A stretch of 64,000 bases of DNA, from positions 118,987,112 through 119,051,111 of the forward strand of contig NC_090320.1 in NCBI RefSeq assembly GCF_040869045.1, in the 5' to 3' direction. Numbering within the stretch: the first letter of the stretch is position 1; every line of letters starts with the position of its first letter. The position numbers and the translations under genes are program-made. The notes beneath the pieces were generated by a model that was not told where the DNA came from, searched no databases, and worked only from the letters and a program-made list of their open reading frames with translations. Of this stretch, positions 34,330 to 43,687 are shown piece by piece. The stretch is from Eurosta solidaginis. Its lineage: Eukaryota > Arthropoda > Insecta > Diptera > Tephritidae.

Positions 34330-35495
34330 TCCCATTATAACAAGACTTTTATTTACAATTCATTATCAATGTAACTTACAACTAAGCGCAATCGTTGTCC
34401 ATTAGTCTCAACTTAAAGCAAAAAGGAAGTTTAATGACAAAGAGAATAATTGAAGGAAGGTTTAAAGTTTCTCTGAATTTAGGACGTTTATGTTTTAATG
34501 CTTTTATTTTATACGTAAATTAGATTGTCTAAGGAAGAATAAATTTATTTTAAACTACCCGTTTAGAACTAATCAAAAGGAAAAAAATCTGCAAGGGATT
34601 CATCCTATGCTCTTTTCCCTTTATAAGAGATAATACAAAAGTTCCCATAAGAGGGTCAATATTTCAAAATAACATAAGACTTAAGGGCGGTGTCCGCTAA
34701 AAAAAATTCTACGCCATACCCTAATCTTTGCCACCAAAAGTAGCAGATAGTTTACTGATATTATTTTATCATTTAACCTCGTTGCTAACGCGATAGTAGG
34801 ATGTAGAGTTTTATCTAATTACCGAAAGAATATATAATTTATTTGCTGTAGCTACTCTTCCTTCCAACCCCCCCACCCCCCCCCCCCCCCCCCCCCCCCC
34901 CAAAAACTTTTTTTGTTATTTAATTTACTTATTCATCTTATTTATTTATCTGGTTCGTTTGTTCTACTCCTTTATTAGTAGGATGCATTTATTTTGAATT
35001 AATTGTTATTTTAATTTAATTAGGTTAATTTAGTGGGATTTGGATTATTTTTTTTCTTAACTTAAATTTGTTTATATCTAACATTTTATGATTACAAATG
35101 GGTGTACATATGCATGCACATATATGTATGTATATATATGGATATATATAAATCCTCTTATTTTATTTTTTTGAAAGTGGGAGGAAAAAAACAATACCAG
35201 CTACTATGCAAAATAAGCGCAGCGCGTCGTAACCAACGCGGCCTTGCGTACAACCACTACGCCCCTGCGCACATTTGGGTATAGATATGCTAATTATATA
35301 CTAAAGATAGGCAGTTTTATAATGGCTTTTGAGTTTTTAAAGTAACGAAACTGTCTAACATATATGCGATACAATTTCGTTTCTCTCTGTGCATGCATGT
35401 ACATAGGCTATGTAAGTAATACACACGCACATACATATGGGGTATTCCATCCCATTTCGACCAATTTTGAACCCGACCCCTTTAGAATTGGCTGA
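34330..35495. other. AT-rich middle of the inverted cargo copy, with poly-C tract
   Basis: No gene supported. It contains a C-run at 34868-34902 broken by one A, which is unusual in AT-rich DNA and prone to sequencing error. Elsewhere simple TATG/TTTA-type repeats (for example TATATGTATGTATATATATG near 35120). Confidence 0.5.
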
Positions 35496-35850
35496 AAATT
35501 TTTCTAGCTTACGAAAGACGTTTTTCAGAATTTTTTCAAATTTTTCCATCCAACTCAAAAAAATTATGAATTTAAAAAAAACCACCGTTTTTGTTTTCAA
35601 AACGCTATAGCTTTTTCAAAAATTGACCGTTTGGGATTACAAAAAAAAAAAAAACTTTAAAATTTTTTTTGTATTTTTTCCGAAAAGGACATTTAAAAAC
35701 AAATTAAAAAAAAAAAGATCCCAAATGGTCAATTTTTGAAAAAGTTATAGCATTTTGAAAAAAACACCGTTTTTTTTTAAATTCATAACTTTTTTGAGTT
35801 GGATGAAAAAATTTGAAAAAATTCTGAAAAACGTCTTTCGTAAGTTAGAA
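35496..35850. mobile_element. Foldback element with ~150-bp arms
   Basis: The left arm (about 35496-35640, CTTACGAAAGACGTTTTTCA ... CAAAAATTGACCGTTTGGGAT) is repeated inverted in 35715-35850 (ATCCCAAATGGTCAATTTTTG ... GACGTCTTTCGTAAG-like). About 75 bp of A- and T-rich sequence separates them. No protein. Compatible with a MITE lying inside the older cargo copy. Target duplications not obvious. Confidence 0.72.
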
Positions 35851-36309
35851 TAGTAGATAGTATGTTTGGTTTTATTCTACTAGCAGCTATAAATAGATAT
35901 GTATGCTTATAGAATATGCTAAAGCAAACTTATAATAAAATTGTATTTTATTTCACAAATGCAATCAAAGCCGAAATATTAATGAAGCACATTTTGTTTG
36001 TTTGCTGGCAACCGCAAAATTTATTTACAAATTAAAAAAAAATTATTCAAATTTCTGTATATACATGTACGTATGTTGTGTTGCTGATATATATGCACAC
36101 AAATTTCAAGTAGTTGCATACTTGAGAATATGCATATTTAAAAGGTGAATGTATTTCTATGCCTATTATATACGTAAGTGTATCATAAAGTATGGGTGAG
36201 TTGATTATACTAGCATCTATAAATAGTTATGTATGCTTATAGAATATGCTAAAGAAAAATTATAAATAAATTTAAATTCAATGAAAAGGGAAAAGCCCAA
36301 ATTCCTAAA

Positions 36310-37247
36310 TTGTTCGTATTACGGAACGAACTCACCGCTTCAGATGTTGTTCTTATTGTGGTCACTGCTGGTGTTGCAGGAGGCCGTTTAGGTGGGCCTC
36401 TGCCTTTTGTTGTCGCTGTTGTGTCTGCAGGAGGCCGTATAGGTGGGCCTCTGCCTTCTGTTGTCGCTGTTGGTGCTGCAGGAGACCGTTTAGGTCGGCC
36501 TCTGCCTTTTTGTTGACGCTGTTGGTGGTGCAGGACGCCTTTAGATGGGCCTTTGCCTTTTGCTGTCGCTGTTGTTGGTGCAGGAGGCCGTTTAGGTGGG
36601 TCTCTGCCATTTGTTGTCGCTCTTGGTGCCGCAGGAGGCCGTTTAGGTGGGCCTCTGCCTTTTCGTTGACTGTGTTGGAGGACGCTTAGGTGGGCCTCTG
36701 TCTTTTGTTGTCGCTGTTGGTGGTACAGGAGGCCGTTTAGGTGGGCCTCTGTCTTTTGTTGTCGCTGTTGGTGGTGCAGGAGGCCGTTTAGGTGGACCTA
36801 TGCCTTTCGTTGCCGCTGTTGTTGGTGCAGGAGGCCATTTAAGTGTGCCTCTACCTTTTGTTGTCGCTCTTAGTGCCACAGGAGGCCGTTTAGGTGGGCC
36901 TCTGCCTTTTCGTTGTCGCTTTTGGTGGTGCAGTAGGCCGCTTAGGTGGGCCTATGCCTTTTGTTGTCGCTCTTGGTGCCGCAGGAGGCCATTTAAGTGT
37001 GCCTCTGCCTTTTGGTGTCGCTCTTGGTGCCGCAGGAGGCCGGTTAGATGGGCTTCTGCCTTTTCGTTGACGCTGTTGGTGGTGCAGGAGGCCGTTTAGG
37101 TGGGTTCTGCCTTTTGTTGTCGCTGTTGGTGGTGCGGGAGGCCGTTTTGGTGGGCCTCTGCTTTTTGTTGTCGCTGTTAGTGCTGCAGTAGACGTTTACG
37201 TGGGCCTCTGCCTTTTCGTTGTCGCCGTTGGTGGTGCAGGAGGCCGT
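36310..37247. repeat. 51-bp minisatellite of the inverted cargo copy (about 18 monomers)
   Basis: Monomer blocks read GGAGGCCGTTTAGGTGGGCC and CTGCCTTTTGTTGTCGCTG, the reverse complement of the LARD minisatellite. The period is mostly 51 bp, a multiple of three. This explains the long open frames on both strands here, which are not genes. Monomers are more diverged from one another than in the LARD array. Confidence 0.9.
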
Positions 37248-37299
37248 TGTAATAAGTTGTAATGAAAAAACGAAAAAGGTTTTCTGAACGCTGATTGAA
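37248..37299 (-). repeat. Detached 52-bp LTR tail (copy of 37507-37558)
   Basis: Identical over 52 bp to 37507-37558, 259 bp away in the same orientation. On the minus strand it ends TTATTACA, like an LTR end, and then meets the minisatellite directly. It is read as the remaining 3' end of a second LTR of the same family. Confidence 0.65.
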
Positions 37300-37506
37300 A
37301 ATGCCACTTTCCTTTGTATCCTGTTCGGTTCAAAATTACAAAATTTTTATTTTTAGTTTGGCAGGATCTTCAGTCCTGTCTTTAAAATTCTTGGAAGTTA
37401 GCGAACTATTTCTTGAGATGGCCGGATCTCTGTTCAGCCACATCTAGCGAATTTTGCTTATGAGCAAATTTTCAGCTAATTGGAGATCAGGCTGGCGGGA
37501 TCACCA
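37300..37506 (-). other. Primer-binding site and 5' leader of a deleted LTR element
   Basis: On the minus strand the sequence directly after the LTR end TTACA starts TGGTGATCCCGCC (37506-37494). Starting with TGG next to the LTR is the signature of a tRNA primer-binding site. About 190 bp of leader-like sequence follows, then the detached LTR tail. This suggests a second element that shared this LTR and lost its body. Confidence 0.5.
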
Positions 37507-38352
37507 TGTAATAAGTTGTAATGAAAAAACGAAAAAGGTTTTCTGAACGCTGATTGAATTCGTTAAAATGCGATTGATTTTATTGACGAAATTCATTTCT
37601 ATTTATACAAAAGTTCTTAACCTACACATACATACTTACATGAATGTTTACATACTAGAAGTGCATGACTTAATAATGAAAAGTGGTTTGTCGGCAAATT
37701 ATTGTATTGACCTACATATTTTCAATATGATCCGCGCGTAAGCTGGTTGGTATAGCGAATCAATATATTGAGCAATTTGGCAAATGCGAATGAACTCATG
37801 GTGGATATCTGGGTCAATTAAATATGAACGTTTTTTTGTATGTACATTTGTAACATTAAGCGTGTTCGAAGTGAGGTGAATTCCACGCAACACTACACTA
37901 TCGGCATTTTAAGTGAGCGTACATAATTTTGTGCTTAATTATAGACGGTCACTCTAATGTCACTGTTATAAGTGTGCGTGTTGTTTCATATTACTTTAAA
38001 GTACCCAGTCAACTTACTTTGTGTTACCAAATAATTTTTTGAATTCAGTTGTAATTTATGTCACAGTGGTAACTTGGTCATATAAGTTTATGTGTTTTCT
38101 GTTTGCTTTTATTCGTTTGCATTTGCTTTACATACAGTGCCCGTTATGCTTACTCGTGTTTTTCTTCATAATATACTGACTTTTGTTATTCTATTTTTTT
38201 GTTGTGTTTTTTTTTTGTGTATGTCTGTATGCTTATAATTATGAGTAATGTTTCGCATCAAGTGTTGTCTATTAACATTTGTTTTACATATCAGAATTTT
38301 GAGTGTGTCGACCCACTTAAAATCTGCTTATGTTTACAAATTTATTATTTAA
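37507..38352 (-). mobile_element. Gypsy G3: LTR and 3' untranslated region (left part of the minus-strand element)
   Basis: On the minus strand, 38352 towards about 38250 aligns with the 3' untranslated region of G2 (53285-53320), including the same stem-loop. This shows that G3's 3' end lies left of the G1 insertion. Further on comes an LTR ending TTACA at 37507, with AATAAA near 37583. Its start cannot be placed exactly. The LTR sequence differs from G2's, so G3 and G2 are different families of the 412/mdg1 group. Confidence 0.62.
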
Positions 38353-38524
38353 TGTAGAATATCTAGCAGTCAATATTAGCTGTCTAATGCAGCCATACAG
38401 TTATGATTTCTACCTGCTATCATAAGTAAATTAGTGTGTAAGAAAAACAAGAAAAATAGAGACGAATTGGAATAAAGCACTTGAACTGAAAGCACGCGTT
38501 TTACTTTTGATGTAATATATCATA
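38353..38524 (+). repeat. G1 5' LTR (172 bp)
   Basis: Begins TGTAGAATATCTAGC, ends ATATCATA, with AATAAA near 38470. The next bases ATGGCGACGAG contain the TGG of a likely primer-binding site. Confidence 0.92.
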
Positions 38525-38658
38525 ATGGCGACGAGTTAAAAAAATATATATATACATATATATTAAAAGTTCCTTTTTTGGCGCTTTTCAGTGTATATAC
38601 ACGGCAGTACATACTGTTCCAGCTGAAATAAAAATTGTAAAAATAAATATTAATAATA

Positions 38659-39615
38659 GTGGCTGCAGCCCCAGTGAGTGTAATCCAGTCTCAAGCAATC
38701 TCAGAGTTTTGTCCAAGCTCGGATAATTGGACACTGTGGAAAGAAAGATTGGACATATACTTCACTGAAATAAACTGTGAAGAAGACAACACAAAAAAAG
38801 CTATCTTATTAAAACTCATTGGTAGTGAAGCATACGGTGTATTACATAGCCTGTGCAGCCCACAATCACCAATCTCAAAAGCGTATAAAGAAATATGCGA
38901 AATATTAGCAACGCAATATACACCACCTACAATCGTATTTCAACAGCGTAGAATATTTCATACGGCTTCCAAACGCGATGACGAAACAATGGCCGGATGG
39001 TTTGCCATGGTAAAAAAATTGGCGTTAAACTGCAAGTTTGGTAGCAATTTGGAAGCATTTGTGACGAATCAATTCATTATGGGCATGCCGCAGAAAATCT
39101 TTGACAAACTGTGTGAGGAAGATGAAAAACTAACCTCAAAAGAGGCATTACGTAAGGCGATCATATTTGAAGCAAAGTTTCAATCATCAGCAAGTACGGT
39201 AGAAAAGGATAGCATTAATTATGTCAGCAACAAGGCACGTGCTCAAACAAAACCAGGTGATGAAAAATCAAACAGTGGGTACAAAAACAACTCTAGCAAA
39301 GGGAAGTACAACAGTGTTGGACACAAAGGCAAAACCAAAAAGAAAGCCTGTGCGCATTGTGGTTGGCACAATCACGAGACGATGGAATTCAAATACAAAA
39401 ATAGCAAATGTCACAACTGTGGCAAAATAGAGCATCTTGCGTCAATTTGTAGAGATAAGTTAAAAAAGGTTAATTATGTTTCAGAAAATAATTATAACGT
39501 GTATTCCATATTTAGTTCTGATGTTAAGAAGACGGCGTACCTTTACACCCTGCCAATTGAGATAGATGGCACCAAAGTGGAAGCGATGTGCGATACTGGC
39601 GCACCTTGTGTGTTG
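38659..39615 (+). pseudogene. G1 gag and start of protease
   Basis: About 320 residues in one open frame. The frame opens at GTG where an ATG is expected (ATAGTGGCTGCAGCC), so the start codon seems lost. A capsid-like region (residues 15-175) precedes two zinc-knuckle motifs: a degenerate first one (C-x2-C-x4-H, last Cys replaced by Phe) and an intact CHNCGKIEHLASIC. Protease follows with the DTGAP active site and is cut after VLISDD by the LINE. The rest of the original ORF past 39616 is LINE sequence. Confidence 0.85.
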
Positions 39616-39626
39616 ATCTCAGATGA
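39616..39626. repeat. Left target duplication of LINE copy 2
   Basis: ATCTCAGATGA, repeated at 43677-43687. Eleven bases, typical length for target-primed reverse transcription. Confidence 0.93.
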
Positions 39627-39649
39627 TGCTTCCCAAGGCAGTCGGTTCT

Positions 39650-40260
39650 ATGTACCGGAGCGACTCGGGATTTTTCCCGAACAAGGACTGTCATTTCAGT
39701 GTGACCCCATTTAATTTGTTTCGTCCCTCCCACAAATTGTCATCCTCCCAGCAGCTCCTTGCAGCAGAACTGCTACATATTCTCTTACTCCGGGAAGGTA
39801 TCGAACCCAATCCGGGTGCGTCTCCTGACCCCGGTCCTGAGAAATGGTTTTGCTGCATTTGCCAGAAAATAATCTTTTTAGGACGGTCATACTCTGTTCA
39901 GTGTGTCTCGTGCAAGGGATGGTTGCATCGGACAGGTTATTCTGGGCTTGATCCCAAAACCCGACGTCCACGTAACTTTTATAAATCTTTTGTGGCTCCT
40001 TGCTGCTCACGCCCAAGGGCGTCCCGTAGTCTACGCCTAAGCGCCCCTCCACTACCTTTCAGCAGCCTCGCTGCTCAGCAAGCCACAATAAGTAACCGCT
40101 CCTGCTCGCGCCCCACGGCGCCAACAACTCAAACAGCTGATACCACTCATAACTACTACCTTCGTAGTAGAGCTGGTAGCAATGCTGAGCATCAGCCCCT
40201 GCCCCCGTCTTCTTCTCCCCCCCCTCTTTTCTGGCAGCAATCGTGCCGGTCAGCGAAACA
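39650..40260 (+). pseudogene. LINE copy 2: N-terminal 2A-like and Cys-rich region
   Basis: The start is taken at ATG 39650; earlier ATGs at 39623 and 39626 use bases of the target duplication. At residues ~49-57 is EGIEPNPGA (39794-39820), the 2A-like motif whose last Pro is Ala here. A PHD-like zinc motif follows (WFCCIC ... CVSCKGWLH). A C-run near 40215 (TCTCCCCCCCCTC) has expanded compared with copy 1 and throws the frame. The second Cys cluster is therefore read in the next ORF. Confidence 0.8.
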
Positions 40261-41378
40261 GACTCTTAGTCCCTACCTCCGTTTGCACCGTCTGCCAGCA
40301 CAGAATATATAGGTTTGCGACATCCGCTCAATGCAGCTCCTGCCTTGGGTGGTGCCACTTTCCTAGAAGTTCTGGTCTCCGCGACGGCAACCCCTCGACG
40401 GATTTCATCGCGCCATGTTGCCAGGTCGCAAACCCAAATCATCCCGGTACCCCAATGCTTGCCCAAGGGCGCCCAGTCCCAAGGCCACAACAGCAATTAC
40501 GTCCTGGCCTTCCACAACCTAGGCGTAGTCACCCGTCACTTACCCCTAGAGTGGCGGCGTCACCCCTCATGCACTTCAGAATTCTACAGTTAAACTGTAA
40601 TGGACTAACTGGGAAGATTACGGAGATAGTCGATTTCATGAAGCGGCACAACATCCGCATTGCTGCGATTCAAGAGACTAAACTCACAGCAAGATCTGCA
40701 TTGCAGACCTGCTCTGGGTATAATGTCCACAGGAAGGACCGCGAGAGCGGAAATGGAGGCGGCCTCGCGTTTATTATACACCACTCTGTGCAATATCATA
40801 TATTTGATCCTGGCATCGACCGCAGGGACAATGTCTTAGAACATCAAGGCCTATCTGTCCGGTCAGGCGATGCAAATCTAGAAATCATCAACATCTACAT
40901 CCCTCCTGTCACCTGTTGCCCCAGTGGAAACCGCCCTAAAATCGAGGCCTTACTCACTGACAACAATCGCATTATCTTAGGCGATTTCAATGCCCATCAC
41001 CACCTATGGCATTCAAACTTGCGGGCGGACAGTAGGGGTGAGATGTTGGCGGATCAAATAGAAGAAACGACGTTCTGCACAATAAACGGAGACGCCCCCA
41101 CACGTATGGTAGGAAGCTGTCATAGCTCGCCAGATATCTCAATCGTGAGCGCAGAACTCGTAAACTGCGTCAACTGGCAGCCGATGGTAACATTGGCATC
41201 CGACCACCTGCACATACTTATTTCGTTCGAGCGTACCGCCGACTTCATCGTCACCGAAAAACGCACTTTCATAAACTTCAAAAAAGGAAAGTGGGAAGAA
41301 TATAAATCTGCAACAGACAGCAGCTTTGCTGCCCTCCCTATCCCGACTGATGCCCGCCAAGGGGAGCGTGTTCCGTAA
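40182..41378 (+). pseudogene. LINE copy 2: second Cys cluster and AP endonuclease
   Basis: From about residue 35 the frame joins CTVC ... CLGWC and runs without a break into the endonuclease: LQLNCNGL, IQETKLTARS (catalytic Glu), GGGLAF, NIYIPPV, GDFNAHHHLW (Asp/Asn), SSPDIS and LASDHLHI (Asp-His). This copy shows that Cys-rich part and endonuclease form one polyprotein. The frame breaks near 41370, where copy 1 has two extra bases, so the link to RT is lost. Confidence 0.85.
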
Positions 41379-41540
41379 GGTCATTGAATCCGCCTCGGCA
41401 CATTTCATTCCTGCCGGGAGAATTCCCGAAATCCGGCCCCACTTCCGGCGGAGGCCGCGAGCTTAGCGAGGGAACACGACCTTATAAGACAGCTTGATCC
41501 AGGCGACCCACAAATAAGGGATATAAACCAACGCATCAGA

Positions 41541-43622
41541 TTGCTTGTGGACGAACACAAGCGGGCGAAATGGGAAGAGCACCTAAGAGGTTGTAACCTC
41601 TCTACCGGTGTAGGTAAACTTTGGTCCACCGTAAAGTCCCTATCGAATCCGACTAAGCACAAAGACAAAGTTTCCATCGCCTTTGGCGATAAGGTGCTGT
41701 CGGATGCGGAAAAATGCGCGAGCGCTTTCTGCCGACAATATATAATGCATCCTACGGTCGACAAAGATAGACGGAGAGCCAATAAACACGCACATAAACA
41801 CAAATTCAGCGCGTCACCAATCACCATCACCGCTAGAGAGGTTGAGGACGCCATTGGTCGCGCTAAACCATCCAAAGCAGTGGGCCCAGACGGTATAGCC
41901 ATGACGATGCTTAAAAACCTAGGGAAAGAGGGTTTCAAATATTTAGCGCATGTCTTCAACCTGTCTCTCTCCACCTTTGCCATACCCGAGAAATGGAAAA
42001 TGGCCAAGGTGGTCCCGCTACTAAAGCCTGGGAAACCAGCTAACGTAGGTGAGTCATATCGTCCGATATCTCTCCTATCGCCAGTGGCAAAGACGCTTGA
42101 AGCCATTTTGCTCCCTTATTTGCAGCTAGCCCCTCATCAGCATGGCTTCAGAAAACTCTATAGCACTACCTCCGCGCTAAATGTCATTAGCACCCAGATA
42201 AATTGCGGTTTGAATCAATACCCCCACCATAGAACAGTACTCGTAGCGCTAGACCTATCAAAAGCCTTTGATACGGTCAACCATGGCTCATTACTGCAAC
42301 ACTTGGAAGGGTCTACCCTTCCCCCATGTCTTAAAAGGTGGACCGCAAATTATCTGGGTGGTCGGCAGGCATCGGTGCAATTCAGAAACGAAACATCAAA
42401 ACCAAGGAGATTTAAACAAGGGGTGCCACAGGGTGGTGTCCTATCCCCACTTTTGTTGATTTTGTTCTTATTATCTAAGCTACCTTCACCACCGGAAGGA
42501 GTCACAATCGTTTCCTACGCCGATGACTGCACAATAATGGCCACAGGCCCAGGCCCAGAGATCGATGAGCTATGCAATAAAATAAACGGCTATCTCCCTG
42601 ATCTCTCCAGTTTTTTCGCCTCGCGAAACCTGGCATTGTCACCGACTAAATCTTCCGCGACCTTATTTACAACATGGACGCCCCAAATGTCGACCATATT
42701 GAACATCCACGTCGATGGCACTACGCTACCGACTGTCCTACACCCCAAAATCTTGGGTGTGACGTTTGATCAGGATCTACATTTTGGTGCGCACGCAACC
42801 GCAATTGTTCCGAGAATTCAGAGCAGTAATAAAATCCTCAAATCCCTTGCTGGCAGTACCTGGGGAAAAGATAAAGAAACGCTCATGACCACATACAAAG
42901 CAATTAGCCAGCCGATTACGTGCTACGCGTCACCCATATGGTCGCCAAGCCTAAAAACTACCCACTGGAAGAAACTACAGGCCTGCCAAAATACTGCTCT
43001 CAGAATCGCCACGGGCTGTCTTCTTATGTCCCCAGAACACCATCTGCAAAATGAGGCGAGAATACTTCCCATCAGGGAGAGAAATGAGATGCTGACCAAA
43101 CAGTTTCTGTTGAACATCCAGAAACCTGGGCATCCCAACAGACATCTGATTGACGAACCAGCACCGCCTAGGAGCCTAAGGAGTCATCTCCGTAAGCATT
43201 TTGAGGAAATACGGCACCTGAGAACCCAGCCGTATGAAGCGAAAAAACACAAGCAGGTCCTTGGTGAACTCCATAGACAGGCGTCGGACCTTTATGTCGG
43301 GAATTGCCCGGTGAATCCAGTACTTGAAGAAAAATATCCAGAACTCGCGGAAGAGGAACGCATACTCCCCAGGGAAACGCGTGTCACTCTAGCTCAACTT
43401 CGTTCTGGATACTGTAACAGGTTAAACTCTTACCTATCCAGAATCAACCCCGACATACAAAATGTATGCCCCGCTTGCAATGCGTCCCCACATGACACCA
43501 ACCATCTCTTTAATTGTAATGTGGAACCAACGCCTCTAACACCCCTTTCCTTATGGTCCACCCCTGTTGAAACGGCAAGTTTCCTTGGACTCCCGTTAGA
43601 GGATATTGATGACAATTTCTGA
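41541..43622 (+). pseudogene. LINE copy 2: reverse transcriptase and C-terminal zinc motif
   Basis: 693 codons in one frame. Motifs in order: KAVGPDGI, YRPISLLSPVAKTLE, HQHGFRK, DLSKAFDTVNH (first catalytic Asp), GVPQGGVLSPLL, YADD (catalytic pair, about 42519), the thumb, and finally CPAC-x4-H-x4-HLFNC, a zinc motif common at the end of Jockey- and I-like RT proteins. About 12 bp missing before the HQHGFRK block compared with copy 1. This domain alone looks well kept; the upstream frame breaks make the element inactive. Confidence 0.88.
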
Positions 43623-43687
43623 TCGGTCGCGGCTATTAGGTGGGGCGAGCATTGCTACAACAACAACAACAACAACATCTCAGATGA

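Larger units (their letters stand above)
33836..37247 (-). mobile_element. Divergent inverted copy of the LARD cargo (minisatellite + tail), no Gypsy LTRs
   Basis: On the minus strand this matches the LARD units in order: a minisatellite of 51-bp monomers (37247-36310), the GGTGAGTTCGTTCCGT block, an AT-rich tail, the block with CCACCGAAATATAGGTG-like sequence (34230-34290) and the GGATGTCGTTTTATTTTGAA end near 33990. It then extends to about 33903 along the same sequence as the end of LARD unit 4. It is much more diverged, has its own insertions and lacks the Gypsy 3' end and LTRs. It therefore appears to be an older, independent form of the cargo. Confidence 0.75.
39627..43676 (+). mobile_element. 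LINE copy 2 (APE-type non-LTR retrotransposon), near full length, 4050 bp
   Basis: Bounded by the 11-bp duplication ATCTCAGATGA and ending in GCTACAACAACAACAACAAC, a CAA microsatellite tail rather than poly(A). Simple-repeat tails are known for I-type and related LINEs. One coding region runs through a 2A-like motif, Cys-rich domain, endonuclease, RT and a C-terminal zinc motif. No RNase H is seen. At least two frameshifts disable it. Inserted in the G1 protease gene. Confidence 0.92.

Noticed and set aside
37699..37893. 64-codon minus-strand ORF
   Set aside because: Falls in the inferred G3 LTR; no domain, likely chance.
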